Below are positions 36,929 to 45,809 of a DNA stretch of 64,000 bases, one piece after another. Every line of letters begins with the position of its first letter. The first letter of the stretch is position 1. The notes under the pieces are model-generated. The model was not told where the DNA came from, did not search any database, and saw only the letters and a program-made list of their open reading frames with translations. The translations under genes and the position numbers were made by a program. This DNA is from Fidelibacterota bacterium (GTDB lineage Bacteria; Fidelibacterota; Marinisomatia; SCGC-AAA003-L08; JACNLC01). The DNA lies in the NCBI GenBank assembly GCA_014381725.1, contig JACNLC010000071.1:1-64000 (forward strand). The letters are read 5' to 3'.

Positions 36929-37537
36929 ATGAATAATCATCTTTCACCAAAAAAACAACGATTTGTAGAGTTTGTCAAAACTTACACACAGGATAACGGA
37001 TATCCTCCGTCATATCTAGAGATTATGACTGCTTTGGGATTTACATCACCAGGGACAGTTGATTGGTATGTCAAATCCCTCGAGGAAGACGGCATTATTG
37101 AACGCACAAAAGGATTTAGGAATAAACGAGCACTATCGGTTATCGAACATAATGTGAATAATACACTTCCATTGCTTGGTACAGTTACTGCCGGTTATCC
37201 TATGGAAGCATTTGAGATTGTGGAACGCATTGAAATTCCTGCTTCTTACGAACATCCAGAGAACTTCGCTCTTAGGGTTAATGGTGATTCTATGATTGGC
37301 GATAATATACAAGATGGTGATTATGTAATTATCCGAAAGACTAATACAGCTGTTATGGGTGATATGGTTATCGCATACATCAATGAAGAAGCTACACTCA
37401 AACGATATTATCCAAAAATAACCGGAATTGAACTCCATCCAAATAATCCGAATTACTCTATTATCAAAGTTGATGCAAACGATTCATTTAGAATTGGCGG
37501 AATTGTGCTTGGTGTTATTAGGCGATATCTTAAATGA
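36929..37537 (+). CDS. lexA: LexA repressor
   Basis: 202 residues. The N-terminal winged helix (about 5-70) starts KKQRFVEFVKTYTQDNGYPPSY, and the C-terminal S24 autoprotease follows. The cleavage site is Ala88-Gly89 (TAGYPM), the catalytic Ser is S121 (NGDSMIG) and the Lys is K158 (ATLKRY); the Ser-Lys spacing of 37 matches E. coli LexA. RecA-stimulated self-cleavage would induce the SOS genes. It heads an operon with umuD, umuC and an SRAP gene, and its ATG overlaps nothing upstream. Confidence 0.95.
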   Translation: MNNHLSPKKQRFVEFVKTYTQDNGYPPSYLEIMTALGFTSPGTVDWYVKSLEEDGIIERTKGFRNKRALSVIEHNVNNTLPLLGTVTAGYPMEAFEIVERIEIPASYEHPENFALRVNGDSMIGDNIQDGDYVIIRKTNTAVMGDMVIAYINEEATLKRYYPKITGIELHPNNPNYSIIKVDANDSFRIGGIVLGVIRRYLK

Positions 37538-37989
37538 TGCAATTATATAAAATCAAAAATACAACTCAACTGGATTTTTATTCTCCCAGCATAGAAACAG
37601 CAACTGAAATGCCACTGTATTCTTCAATGATTTCTGCTGGGTTTCCATCTCCAGCTGATGATTATTTGGAATTATCTCTCGATTTGAACCAATATCTAAT
37701 CAAACATCCATCGGCAACTTTTTATGTCCGTGTTAAAGGAGACTCTATGGTAAACGCAGGAATTTATGATGGAGATTTGTTGATTGTAGATAAATCGTTA
37801 GAGCCAAAAAATGACAGTATTGTTGTTTGTGTGATTAACGGTGAGTTTACCGTTAAAAAATTGAAAAGGTCAGGTGAAAAATTATATTTGATTCCACGAA
37901 ATCCACGCTACAATCCAACACAAATATCCGAAGAAATGGATTTCCAAGTTTGGGGGGTTGTTACTTACACCATACACGAGCCAAATTGA
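37534..37989 (+). CDS. umuD: UmuD-like translesion synthesis accessory protein
   Basis: 151 residues; the ATG at 37534 overlaps the lexA stop (ATGA), and a second ATG at 37537 is possible. It is an S24 autoprotease without a DNA-binding domain. The cleavage site is Ala35-Gly36 (SAGFPSPAD), the Ser is S71 (KGDSMVNAG) and the Lys K108 (FTVKKLKR); spacing again 37. The cleaved form would bind UmuC to make Pol V. The N-terminal arm is about 10 residues longer than in E. coli UmuD. Confidence 0.94.
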   Translation: MMQLYKIKNTTQLDFYSPSIETATEMPLYSSMISAGFPSPADDYLELSLDLNQYLIKHPSATFYVRVKGDSMVNAGIYDGDLLIVDKSLEPKNDSIVVCVINGEFTVKKLKRSGEKLYLIPRNPRYNPTQISEEMDFQVWGVVTYTIHEPN

Positions 37990-37990
37990 T

Positions 37991-39256
37991 ATGTTTGCCT
38001 TAGTTGATTGCAATAATTTCTACGCTTCCTGCGAGCGGGTATTTCACCCGAGACTTAATCATAAACCGATTATTGTTTTATCCAACAACGATGGATGCGT
38101 AATTGCTCGCTCCAATGAAGCCAAAGCACTTGGAATTAAAATGGGGGAACCAGCTTTCAAAATCAAGCAATTTCTAAAAGACAATAATGTAGCAGTATTT
38201 TCATCCAATTACGCACTTTATGGCGATATGTCACGCAGAGTTATGAACATCCTGTGGAAGTTATCTCAAGAAATGGAGATTTATTCAATTGATGAAGCAT
38301 TTTTAGATTTATCCGGATTTAACGATAGGCAATTATTTGAGTTTGGACAAACCATCCGAAATACAATAAAACAGCACACGGGAATACCTGTATCTGTTGG
38401 TGTTGCGTCAACTAAAACACTTTCAAAAGTTGCTAATCATATAGCCAAAAAACACAAGCGAGATATTGGAGTATTTTTGATGAATGAGAACAAAACTATC
38501 GAACGAGTACTAAAGCACTTCCCTGTTGAAGATATTTGGGGGATTGGCAGGCAGTATGCAAATTTTCTAAAATCTCACAATATCCACACAGCGTTGGAAC
38601 TTAAAAATACCAGCGAAAATTGGGTCAGAAAACATCTGACAGTAATGGGAACTCGCATTATAAAAGAGCTTGATGGAACATCTTGTATCCCAATGGAGTC
38701 TGTTACTCCGAGCAAAAAAGCTATTTGCACTTCTAGGTCATTTGGTGTGATGGTTGAAGATATCGCTCAACTTAGAGAATCTATATCAATGTATGCTACA
38801 CGATGTGCTGAAAAACTACGCAAACAAAAATCTTGTGCAGGTATTATCAATGTATTTATTCAGACAAATCGTTTTAAACCTGAACTTCCTCAATATAACA
38901 ATGGCAAAATTATTAAGTTGCAAGTCCCAAGTGATAGCACATCAGAACTTATTTATCATTCGGTTAGAGGATTAGAAGCCATTTACAAGCCAGGTTACAA
39001 CTACAAAAAAGCCGGAGTTATTGTAACCAATATTGTGCCATCAAGTCAGGTTCAGCAAAGCTTGTTTGATAAAATGGATAGAGCTACAGACCAACAAATC
39101 ACCAAAACAATTGATGTTATTAATTCACGAATGGGACGAGATGTGATTCGCTATGCTGTTCAGGGATTTAACCGAAAATGGAAACTTAGGCAAGAACAAC
39201 TATCTCCCTGTTATACAACTCGATGGAATGATTTACTCACAATAAACACAGGATAA
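37991..39256 (+). CDS. umuC: UmuC-like Y-family DNA polymerase
   Basis: 421 residues from the ATG at 37991, one base after the umuD stop; an upstream TTG at 37958 would overlap umuD. The Y-family palm is visible: FALVDCNNFYASCERVF (first metal Asp) and YSIDEAFLDLSG (second). The HhH and little-finger regions follow (SVGVASTKTLSKVANHIAK, VEDIWGIGRQY). It is the catalytic subunit of Pol V for lesion bypass, and sits in one operon with its accessory protein and repressor. Confidence 0.95.
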   Translation: MFALVDCNNFYASCERVFHPRLNHKPIIVLSNNDGCVIARSNEAKALGIKMGEPAFKIKQFLKDNNVAVFSSNYALYGDMSRRVMNILWKLSQEMEIYSIDEAFLDLSGFNDRQLFEFGQTIRNTIKQHTGIPVSVGVASTKTLSKVANHIAKKHKRDIGVFLMNENKTIERVLKHFPVEDIWGIGRQYANFLKSHNIHTALELKNTSENWVRKHLTVMGTRIIKELDGTSCIPMESVTPSKKAICTSRSFGVMVEDIAQLRESISMYATRCAEKLRKQKSCAGIINVFIQTNRFKPELPQYNNGKIIKLQVPSDSTSELIYHSVRGLEAIYKPGYNYKKAGVIVTNIVPSSQVQQSLFDKMDRATDQQITKTIDVINSRMGRDVIRYAVQGFNRKWKLRQEQLSPCYTTRWNDLLTINTG

Positions 39257-39259
39257 ATT

Positions 39260-39922
39260 ATGTGCGGAAGATTTACCGTTATTAAAAGTAAAGAAGAATT
39301 GGAAAAACGATTTGGAGCTAAAGTCAGTAAAAATCAATACCAAAAACGGTATAATGCTGCTCCATCGCAAGAGTTACCGGTAATTACAAATTCTGCACCT
39401 AAATTAGTCCAATTTTACAAATGGGGATTAATCCCATTTTGGGCAAAAGACAAAAATATCGGATATCGTTTGATTAATGCTAAGGCAGAAACGATAACAC
39501 AAAAACCATCGTTCAGAAATGCAATAAAAGAGAGAAGATGCTTAGTTTGCGCAGATGGATATTATGAGTGGAAAAATACTAAAGAAGGTAAAATCCCATA
39601 TAGAATCTCACTAAAAGGTGATGAACTATTTGCATTTGCAGGTATTTGGGAAGTGTGGAGCTCAAGTGAAGGACAAAGAATAAATTCATTTTCGATTATA
39701 ACGGTTGAATCAAATGAGCAAGTGAAAGGAATACACCAACGAATGCCGGTTATTCTAACACCTGAAGAAGAAAATATATGGATTGGAAATACACCATTAT
39801 TTAAAGCACTTGATTTGCTAAGACCTTATACTTTTGATGAACTTAGCATAAAACAAGTATCGAGACTTGTCAATTCAGTTAAGAACGATAGTGAAGAAAT
39901 ATTGGAAGTTGATGAAACATAA
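39260..39922 (+). CDS. SRAP domain protein (YedK/HMCES family)
   Basis: 220 residues. The N-terminus MCGRFTVI places the catalytic Cys at residue 2, exposed after Met removal. NAKAETITQKPSF, YYEWK and HQRMPVIL are the other conserved blocks. YedK/HMCES cross-links to abasic sites in single-stranded DNA and protects them. It begins 3 nt after umuC, so it is the fourth gene of the SOS operon, which fits its old name SOS response-associated peptidase. Confidence 0.94.
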   Translation: MCGRFTVIKSKEELEKRFGAKVSKNQYQKRYNAAPSQELPVITNSAPKLVQFYKWGLIPFWAKDKNIGYRLINAKAETITQKPSFRNAIKERRCLVCADGYYEWKNTKEGKIPYRISLKGDELFAFAGIWEVWSSSEGQRINSFSIITVESNEQVKGIHQRMPVILTPEEENIWIGNTPLFKALDLLRPYTFDELSIKQVSRLVNSVKNDSEEILEVDET

Positions 39923-40067
39923 AACCAGAGTAATAAAATTGGATTAAATCGGGTTTATCAAACTTATCATTGAAATTTTTTAGTTTAAATATGCAAAGAC
40001 AGGATGTGTCTTGAATTTTGGAAATATTTGACCATATTTGAAAAAGTATGAACAAGTGAAAGAGTAC

Positions 40068-40102
40068 AAAAAAAGCTCCCATCTCTGTTGAGAAAAGAGC
40101 TT
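40068..40102 (-). terminator. Rho-independent terminator after tRNA-Arg
   Basis: On the minus strand AAGCTC (40102-40097) pairs with GAGCTT (40078-40073), followed by a T-run (to about 40068). It lies ~11 nt beyond the tRNA-Arg 3' end. Confidence 0.7.
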
Positions 40103-40112
40103 CCTTGTGGTG

Positions 40113-40186
<74 letters not shown>

Positions 40187-40286
40187 ATTTTCGTCACAAA
40201 TTATCCATAATAATATTGCAACAATATCTTTAAATTTACATATTCTAAGCTTTTTCTAACAACACTTGTTCTTGTAAATTTTGACT

Positions 40287-41039
40287 ATGAATAATGGAAT
40301 CACTTTAACAAATACCTCCGATATTTTTACTTTATGGATGAACATTAGCAAATCTAATGCCATTAACAATTGCTTCTTAGATGAGTTTACTTCGTGCTTA
40401 CGGAATATTCCATCAGAGTCACCTCTAATCATTGCTGGAAACGGACAGTTTTTCTCAAGTGGATTGGATCTCATCTTCTGTGAATCATTGAATGTGGATC
40501 AATTTGAAATATTTATCCGCAACTTCCAAAATTTACTTCTATCTCTTATTAAAAGAAATGGACCTGTAATATCAATAATCAATGGACATACTGTAGCAGG
40601 TGGATTCCTCCTAAGTTGTAGCACCGACTTTCGATTTGGGGATTTGGGAAACTATAAGTTAGGAATGAACGAGAAACAATTAGGGATTTCACTTCCACCA
40701 GTTCCACAAGCAATCCTATTTGATATTTTCGGAGATCACATTGACGCAATCCTCGATGTAGATGAATTTTATTCACCAAAAACAATAAGTCAACTTAATT
40801 ACTTTTGTAAGATATCGAATCAACCTATGACTGATGCAATTGAATGCATTAATACTATCTCTAAAGATAATGTGTTTTTGGAAAACAAAAAGAAACGATA
40901 TGAATCAATATCAGAGTTTCTAAACAAAAATCACGAACCTATGATGCAACAATTTTTAGATGCCTGGTGGTCCGATGAAGCATCTCAAAAAAGAAATGAA
41001 GTACTCATAAAAATCGGTCACAATAAAATCAAAACTTAA
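40287..41039 (+). CDS. Enoyl-CoA hydratase/isomerase family protein
   Basis: 250 residues from the ATG at 40287; a TTG at 40281 would add two. The crotonase fold is visible: SPLIIAGNGQFFSSGLDL is the first oxyanion-hole loop, and VISIINGHTVAGGFLLSCSTDFRFG the second. The acid-base Glu typical of hydratases (usually in the region after the second loop) is not obvious: KLGMNEKQLGI has a Glu only at a shifted position. It may therefore be an isomerase or another crotonase rather than a hydratase. It ends tail-to-tail with the next gene, overlapping by 11 nt. Confidence 0.75.
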   Translation: MNNGITLTNTSDIFTLWMNISKSNAINNCFLDEFTSCLRNIPSESPLIIAGNGQFFSSGLDLIFCESLNVDQFEIFIRNFQNLLLSLIKRNGPVISIINGHTVAGGFLLSCSTDFRFGDLGNYKLGMNEKQLGISLPPVPQAILFDIFGDHIDAILDVDEFYSPKTISQLNYFCKISNQPMTDAIECINTISKDNVFLENKKKRYESISEFLNKNHEPMMQQFLDAWWSDEASQKRNEVLIKIGHNKIKT

Positions 41040-41631
41040 GTGAAATCAATAAGTTAACCTGTTCTTTTCCTGATGGCAAAAGTGACGATTCTAATCTAAA
41101 AGGACTATTTTTTCGTTTCAAATATAGTACATCTATCACAGAAATTAAACGGTGTACAATCAACCCACCTATAGAAAATGATACAAATTTACTAGCAGTT
41201 CCGCTAATTATTCTCATATCATCAAATTTTAATCGGTTCTTTTTAGAGTCCCATTTCCATTCATAATTAATATTTTCAGGGTATATCAACTCTCCTTGAC
41301 GCAATTGTTCTTTAGCAAAATTATATTCTTCAAAACTGTCGTAATTGCCAATGTCCACCGCATATTGATAATCTTTTGAAGATGGATCAGTTCCTGCGTG
41401 GAGGATTGCAAAAGCTGTGTAATCTGATTCATACAATTTATGAATTGTTTGCCCTCCAATAAACGACAACCAAATCAACCCTTCTCTAAGGAAATATCCT
41501 TGTGATCGCTTAGTTTCTCCAAGAGCACTTTCACCCCAACCAGGTAAAATAGCAGATTTCATAATTGGATTTATAAAATCTTGAGGATAAATAAAACTAA
41601 CTAACAGAATAATATAAACTATTTTTTTCAT
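41029..41631 (-). CDS. DUF5683-like membrane or envelope protein
   Basis: 200 residues with a signal peptide (about 1-17). The segment NPIMKSAILPGWGESALG resembles the SxxLPGxGQ motif of DUF5683 proteins common in FCB bacteria; two hydrophobic stretches follow (about 48-62 and 145-170). No function is known. It lies 40 nt after the DUF4105 gene and its 3' end overlaps the convergent crotonase gene by 11 nt. Confidence 0.6.
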   Translation of the reverse strand: MKKIVYIILLVSFIYPQDFINPIMKSAILPGWGESALGETKRSQGYFLREGLIWLSFIGGQTIHKLYESDYTAFAILHAGTDPSSKDYQYAVDIGNYDSFEEYNFAKEQLRQGELIYPENINYEWKWDSKKNRLKFDDMRIISGTASKFVSFSIGGLIVHRLISVIDVLYLKRKNSPFRLESSLLPSGKEQVNLLISLKF

Positions 41632-41671
41632 TTGAAATTTTTCTTTATTTAATCAACAATACCATTAAATG

Positions 41672-42865
41672 TTATGAAAGTTCCTTGTTTACAAACAACC
41701 GATTTCTGATTTTGTAATAAATACTGAATGAGCTAACTATCAACATCAAAATAATTGGGATGGTAGCAACACTAAATTCTTGTGGAATAAATTTCCACCC
41801 AATCAGGACAAGAATCATCAACAATCCGGTAACTAAAAAATAATAAACTTTGAATTTATCCGATAACCATTTGTAAAGAATTACTACAGGAAGATGAGTT
41901 GGAATTGCCCACAAAATATTCAGATTAATCGCCATACTTTTGTGATTAGTGAAAAACCATAAAAATAAAAATATTAAACCAAATAAACTAGATAACGCTA
42001 GCAGAATCAGTTCCATTATGGCATTTTCTGTTGTATGGTTAAACCACAAAACAACACCAATAAGAAGGAAAACAACCCACAAAATAACAGTTGGTGAAAA
42101 GATATATTCAACATAATCTGATTGTCTTGAACTCTGATAAATAATCTCAGTCTTGTCAATAAGATCTTCATCAGTATTATACCAAGTAGTGTTCTCGTAA
42201 GATTTATACAACTCATCTGGTAAAAAGGTGAATTCTCTATTTGACATTATTTTATCTGAAGGTAAACCTAGAATCAAATCCATTCCAAAATTAAGCCATT
42301 GTCTATCTTGTAAAAATGGTTTTAGCGAATTACGAAAACTAAGATTTCCTAGTGCATTATCATTGGGAGTTATCAACTGTCCTGCTGTAGCTTTTTCAAT
42401 GATATTTCGTAATCGAGTTGAACAATTATCATAAAAGAAATTGTAAAGGTAATATCTATTCTCGGGAAGATAATTTATATTCAATAAATCAAACAATGAC
42501 TGTTTTACATTTTGGGGTAAATTAAGAGATTGTTCGATCATTGTTCTGTCATCAAAAATATATTCCTGTTTATATCGAAAATAATCAGAAACAGCTAAGC
42601 GATATTTCAATTCTCCCAATACAAATTTGGAGTAAAAATTAGGTGTGTTAAAATCAAATATTCCATAATTGAATACCTTGTCTATGCGAATAATTGGATC
42701 ATTTATGCGAATTGCATTGTGACCGAATGACGAATATAATTCTGTGCCTGGCTTACAAGTTAAAATGCTGATTTCAGCTTCGTTAGATAATTTTATACTA
42801 CCCCAAGATAATTGAAAAATAATTAGGAGTAAAACTGATAACTTGCTATAAAAATATTTATTCAT
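41672..42865 (-). CDS. DUF4105/Lnb-type protein, periplasmic domain plus membrane helices
   Basis: 397 residues. After a signal sequence (about 1-22) a periplasmic domain of the DUF4105 family covers about 28-250: LYSSFGHNAIRIND, FNYGIFDFNTPNFYSKFVLG and YYLYNFFYDNCSTRLRN. About five TM helices fill the C-terminal 130 residues. In Pfam this domain is called the Lnb N-terminal periplasmic domain, after a Bacteroides lipoprotein N-acyltransferase. The Cys and His in these motifs may be catalytic. By family it may N-acylate lipoproteins; this is not proven here. It follows ruvX by 9 nt. Confidence 0.8.
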   Translation of the reverse strand: MNKYFYSKLSVLLLIIFQLSWGSIKLSNEAEISILTCKPGTELYSSFGHNAIRINDPIIRIDKVFNYGIFDFNTPNFYSKFVLGELKYRLAVSDYFRYKQEYIFDDRTMIEQSLNLPQNVKQSLFDLLNINYLPENRYYLYNFFYDNCSTRLRNIIEKATAGQLITPNDNALGNLSFRNSLKPFLQDRQWLNFGMDLILGLPSDKIMSNREFTFLPDELYKSYENTTWYNTDEDLIDKTEIIYQSSRQSDYVEYIFSPTVILWVVFLLIGVVLWFNHTTENAIMELILLALSSLFGLIFLFLWFFTNHKSMAINLNILWAIPTHLPVVILYKWLSDKFKVYYFLVTGLLMILVLIGWKFIPQEFSVATIPIILMLIVSSFSIYYKIRNRLFVNKELS

Positions 42866-42874
42866 AAAATGAAA

Positions 42875-43285
42875 CTAGTTTTTGGTTTCCAAATATTCTT
42901 GTAATAGAATCGCGGCAGCAGTTTTATCAATTTCGCCTTTATTATGTCCTGTTTTAATACCTTGTTCTACCAATACTTTTTGAGCAGATAATGAACTCAA
43001 TCTTTCATCAATTACTTTTATTGGTAGATTGATTTTAGTTTTTAATTCTTCAACAAATTCACGAACTTTTTTAGTTTGTTCAGAATCAGTTCCTTTCATT
43101 GTTAAAGGTAATCCCACAACAATTTTTGATATATTATGTTTGAGAATAATTTTATCAATTTCAGAAAAAATATCTGGAACGATTTTTCTATCAATAGTCG
43201 AATATGGAGAAGCAATAATTCCCATTGGGTCAGAAATTGCCAATCCAATCCGGCGGTCTCCAAAATCAATTCCCAAAATTCTCAT
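42875..43285 (-). CDS. ruvX: Holliday junction resolvase-like RuvX (YqgF)
   Basis: 136 residues. The RNase H-like fold starts ILGIDFGDRRIGLAISDP with the first catalytic Asp. VVGLPLTMKGTDSEQ and VIDERLSSLSAQ follow, and DKTAAAILLQEYL closes the domain. YqgF/RuvX processes pre-16S rRNA ends and has been proposed as a junction resolvase. The ATG overlaps the HU gene stop (TAATG). Confidence 0.93.
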   Translation of the reverse strand: MRILGIDFGDRRIGLAISDPMGIIASPYSTIDRKIVPDIFSEIDKIILKHNISKIVVGLPLTMKGTDSEQTKKVREFVEELKTKINLPIKVIDERLSSLSAQKVLVEQGIKTGHNKGEIDKTAAAILLQEYLETKN

Positions 43286-43605
43286 TAATCTTTTTCATTC
43301 CATTCTTGATGGATTTTATCTCTAATAATTTTCCCCGGTTTAAACATAACTTTCCGACGAGGTGGTACATACACTTCTTCATTAGTTTGCGGATTTCTCG
43401 CTCGAGGTTTTGCTTTAGTTGGTTTTATTTCAAAAACTCCAAAATTCCTCAATTCAATTCGTAATCTACTTTTAGGTTGCGTTAACATATCTGTCATAGT
43501 TTCGATTACCGATTCAACAATATCTTTCATATTCTTTTCAGGAATACCCAGTTTTGATGAAGTTCTAACTATAATATCTCTTTTTGTATATGTAATTGGT
43601 TTCAT
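43285..43605 (-). CDS. HU/IHF family DNA-binding protein
   Basis: 106 residues. The dimerisation helices (TKRDIIVRTSSKLGIPEKN) lead to the beta-arm region ELRNFGVFEIKPTKAKPRARNP, where RNPQTNEEVYVPPR carries the Pro that intercalates DNA. The C-terminus is about 10 residues longer than E. coli HU. It bends and compacts DNA. The N-terminal RTSSKLGIP... suggests the IHF side of the family, and HU cannot be separated from IHF by eye. Confidence 0.92.
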   Translation of the reverse strand: MKPITYTKRDIIVRTSSKLGIPEKNMKDIVESVIETMTDMLTQPKSRLRIELRNFGVFEIKPTKAKPRARNPQTNEEVYVPPRRKVMFKPGKIIRDKIHQEWNEKD

Positions 43606-45807
43606 TTAACTTCTTTCCAAATAAATAAGTCCGGGAACTAATTTTATCTTATTTTTCACTTTTGCAAGTTGTTTTGTATCTCTAATTTGTAAAATAAATA
43701 TACCCGTTCCTATTCCCTCTTCAGATTTTATATCAACACTAACAATATTTACATTCAATGTAGATACTGCTTCAGTTATATTTTTCAAAAAATGTTTTCT
43801 ATCTTCACCTACAATTTTCAATCTTACAATAAATGCTTGATTCTTTTTTGTATCCCACTCAACATTAATGAACCTATCTTTATTTTCCAGCATCGGAATG
43901 TTATGGCAAGTATTTCGGTGCACTGTAACTCCTCGACCTCTTGTAACATAACCTATAATTGAATCTCCCGGGATAGGACTACAACAATTACCAAAAGTTA
44001 TCATTGTATCATCTATCCCGTCAATGACAATTCCTTTAGCTAAACCCCGTGCTTTACTTAAAAACTTTGTTGTTAGAGATTCTTCGTCCCACCCTATTCC
44101 ATCATCCTGAGCTTCATCAACTGGTGCATATTTTTGAATAATATCTCTGACAGTAATCTGACCTTTAGCTACCGCAGAGAAAATTAAATCTTCAGAATTA
44201 AATCCCATTGTTTTGGGAGATTTTTTAATATCATCTATTATTTTTAATTGTTTTAATCTACGAAGTGTTTTTTCAGTCATTTCGCGACCGAGTTTTATGC
44301 TGTGTTCGTGTTGTGCTTTCTTTACCCATCTTTTAATATGGGATTTGGCTTTTGTTGTTTTAACAAATTTCAACCAAGCTTGATTTGGTTTCTGATTTTC
44401 AGATGTAATTATTTCTACAGTATCACCGTTTACCAATTTTGTATTTAGTGGAACAATTTTACTATTTATTTTTGCTCCTATACATCTGAACCCAACTTGA
44501 CTATGAACAGCAAACGCAAAATCAACGGGAGTAGAATCCACATTCAGTTGCATTACATCTCCACGAGGTGTGAAAACAAATATCTCTTCTTGGAATAAAT
44601 CAATTTTTAAAAGATTTAAAAGTTCTTCTGGATCTTTTTCTTCGCTCTGTAAAGCTTCAACTAATTCTCGAAGCCATCTCATCTGCCTATTTATACCGTC
44701 ATCTTTAACAATTACTGAACCTGATTCTTTGTAAACCCAGTGAGCAGCAACACCAATTTCAGCAGTTTTGTCCATTTCTTCAGTACGAATTTGAACTTCT
44801 ACCATTTTACCATTTTTACCAAATACAGTAGTGTGAATTGATTGGTACCCATTATTCTTTGGTGTTGCGATATAATCCTTAAAATTATCTTGAAGAGGAG
44901 TATAAATTTGATGGATAATGCCTAAAGCAGCATAACATTCTTCAACTTTGTCAACTATAACTCTAATAGCAAGTAGATCAAAAATTTCCTCGAATTCTAT
45001 TCCTCTTTTTTTCATCTTTTTGTAAATGGAATAGAAATGTTTTGGTCGGCCAAATATCTTAGATTCAATTTGAAATTCTTTAAATGTACTATGAATTGGT
45101 TTAGCAAATTCTTCTATGTACTTTTCTCGCTCAGATTTTGTTGCTTTTATCTTTTTATGCAAGAGTTTTGCTGTATCTGGGTCTAACACGCTAAGACTCA
45201 AGTCTTCAAGTTCACTCTTAAGTTTTCCCATTCCTAATCTATGAGCTAAAGCTGCATATACATCACGAGTTTCTATGGCAATTCGCCTTTGCTTTATCAG
45301 TGGAAGATGGTGGATTGTTTGCATATTATGTAATCTATCGGCGAATTTTATTAATATCACACGAATATCTTTAGCAACAGACAAGAACATCTTCATAAAA
45401 TTCTCTGCTTGCTTTTCCTTCCGGCTATGAAATTTGATTCCTGATAATTTTGAAACTCCTTCAACAAGTTCTGCTACATTGAGATTAAATTCGTTTTCTA
45501 AATCAGTCCTGTTAACATCTGTATCTTCAATACTATCGTGTAACAAACCTGCTACTACAGTATCGCAATCTAATTTCCATTCGGCTAGAATTGTTGCTGT
45601 TTCGATACAATGATTGAAATAGGGTTCACCTGATCTTCGGCGTTGATTTTTATGGGCTTTTTCTCCAAATTGAAAAGCTTTCCACAAAAACTGAATATTA
45701 TCGTCAGTTATATTCTTGTTATCAAGATTGGTTAATATTTTTTGAAATTTCTTGGGGTATTCTTTCGATGAATCTCTGAAAATATGTCGTAATGGATTAA
45801 AGACCAT
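43606..45807 (-). CDS. rel: Bifunctional (p)ppGpp synthetase/hydrolase Rel
   Basis: 733 residues, a full Rel/SpoT. The HD hydrolase domain has GLLHDSIEDTD intact, the synthetase has DYIATPKNNGYQSIHTTV, then TGS (about 390-455: VFTPRGDVMQLNVDSTPVDF) and a C-terminal ACT domain (about 655-733). Both activities are predicted. It sets the stringent response. It lies between dnaB and the HU gene, with gmk and rpoZ also in the operon; the gmk-rpoZ-spoT grouping recalls that in E. coli. Confidence 0.95.
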   Translation of the reverse strand: MVFNPLRHIFRDSSKEYPKKFQKILTNLDNKNITDDNIQFLWKAFQFGEKAHKNQRRRSGEPYFNHCIETATILAEWKLDCDTVVAGLLHDSIEDTDVNRTDLENEFNLNVAELVEGVSKLSGIKFHSRKEKQAENFMKMFLSVAKDIRVILIKFADRLHNMQTIHHLPLIKQRRIAIETRDVYAALAHRLGMGKLKSELEDLSLSVLDPDTAKLLHKKIKATKSEREKYIEEFAKPIHSTFKEFQIESKIFGRPKHFYSIYKKMKKRGIEFEEIFDLLAIRVIVDKVEECYAALGIIHQIYTPLQDNFKDYIATPKNNGYQSIHTTVFGKNGKMVEVQIRTEEMDKTAEIGVAAHWVYKESGSVIVKDDGINRQMRWLRELVEALQSEEKDPEELLNLLKIDLFQEEIFVFTPRGDVMQLNVDSTPVDFAFAVHSQVGFRCIGAKINSKIVPLNTKLVNGDTVEIITSENQKPNQAWLKFVKTTKAKSHIKRWVKKAQHEHSIKLGREMTEKTLRRLKQLKIIDDIKKSPKTMGFNSEDLIFSAVAKGQITVRDIIQKYAPVDEAQDDGIGWDEESLTTKFLSKARGLAKGIVIDGIDDTMITFGNCCSPIPGDSIIGYVTRGRGVTVHRNTCHNIPMLENKDRFINVEWDTKKNQAFIVRLKIVGEDRKHFLKNITEAVSTLNVNIVSVDIKSEEGIGTGIFILQIRDTKQLAKVKNKIKLVPGLIYLERS

Positions 45808-45809
45808 AA

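Noticed and set aside
43285..43464. Plus-strand frames over ruvX/HU (for example 43225-43464)
   Set aside because: They are antisense shadows of well-supported minus-strand genes with no start signals.
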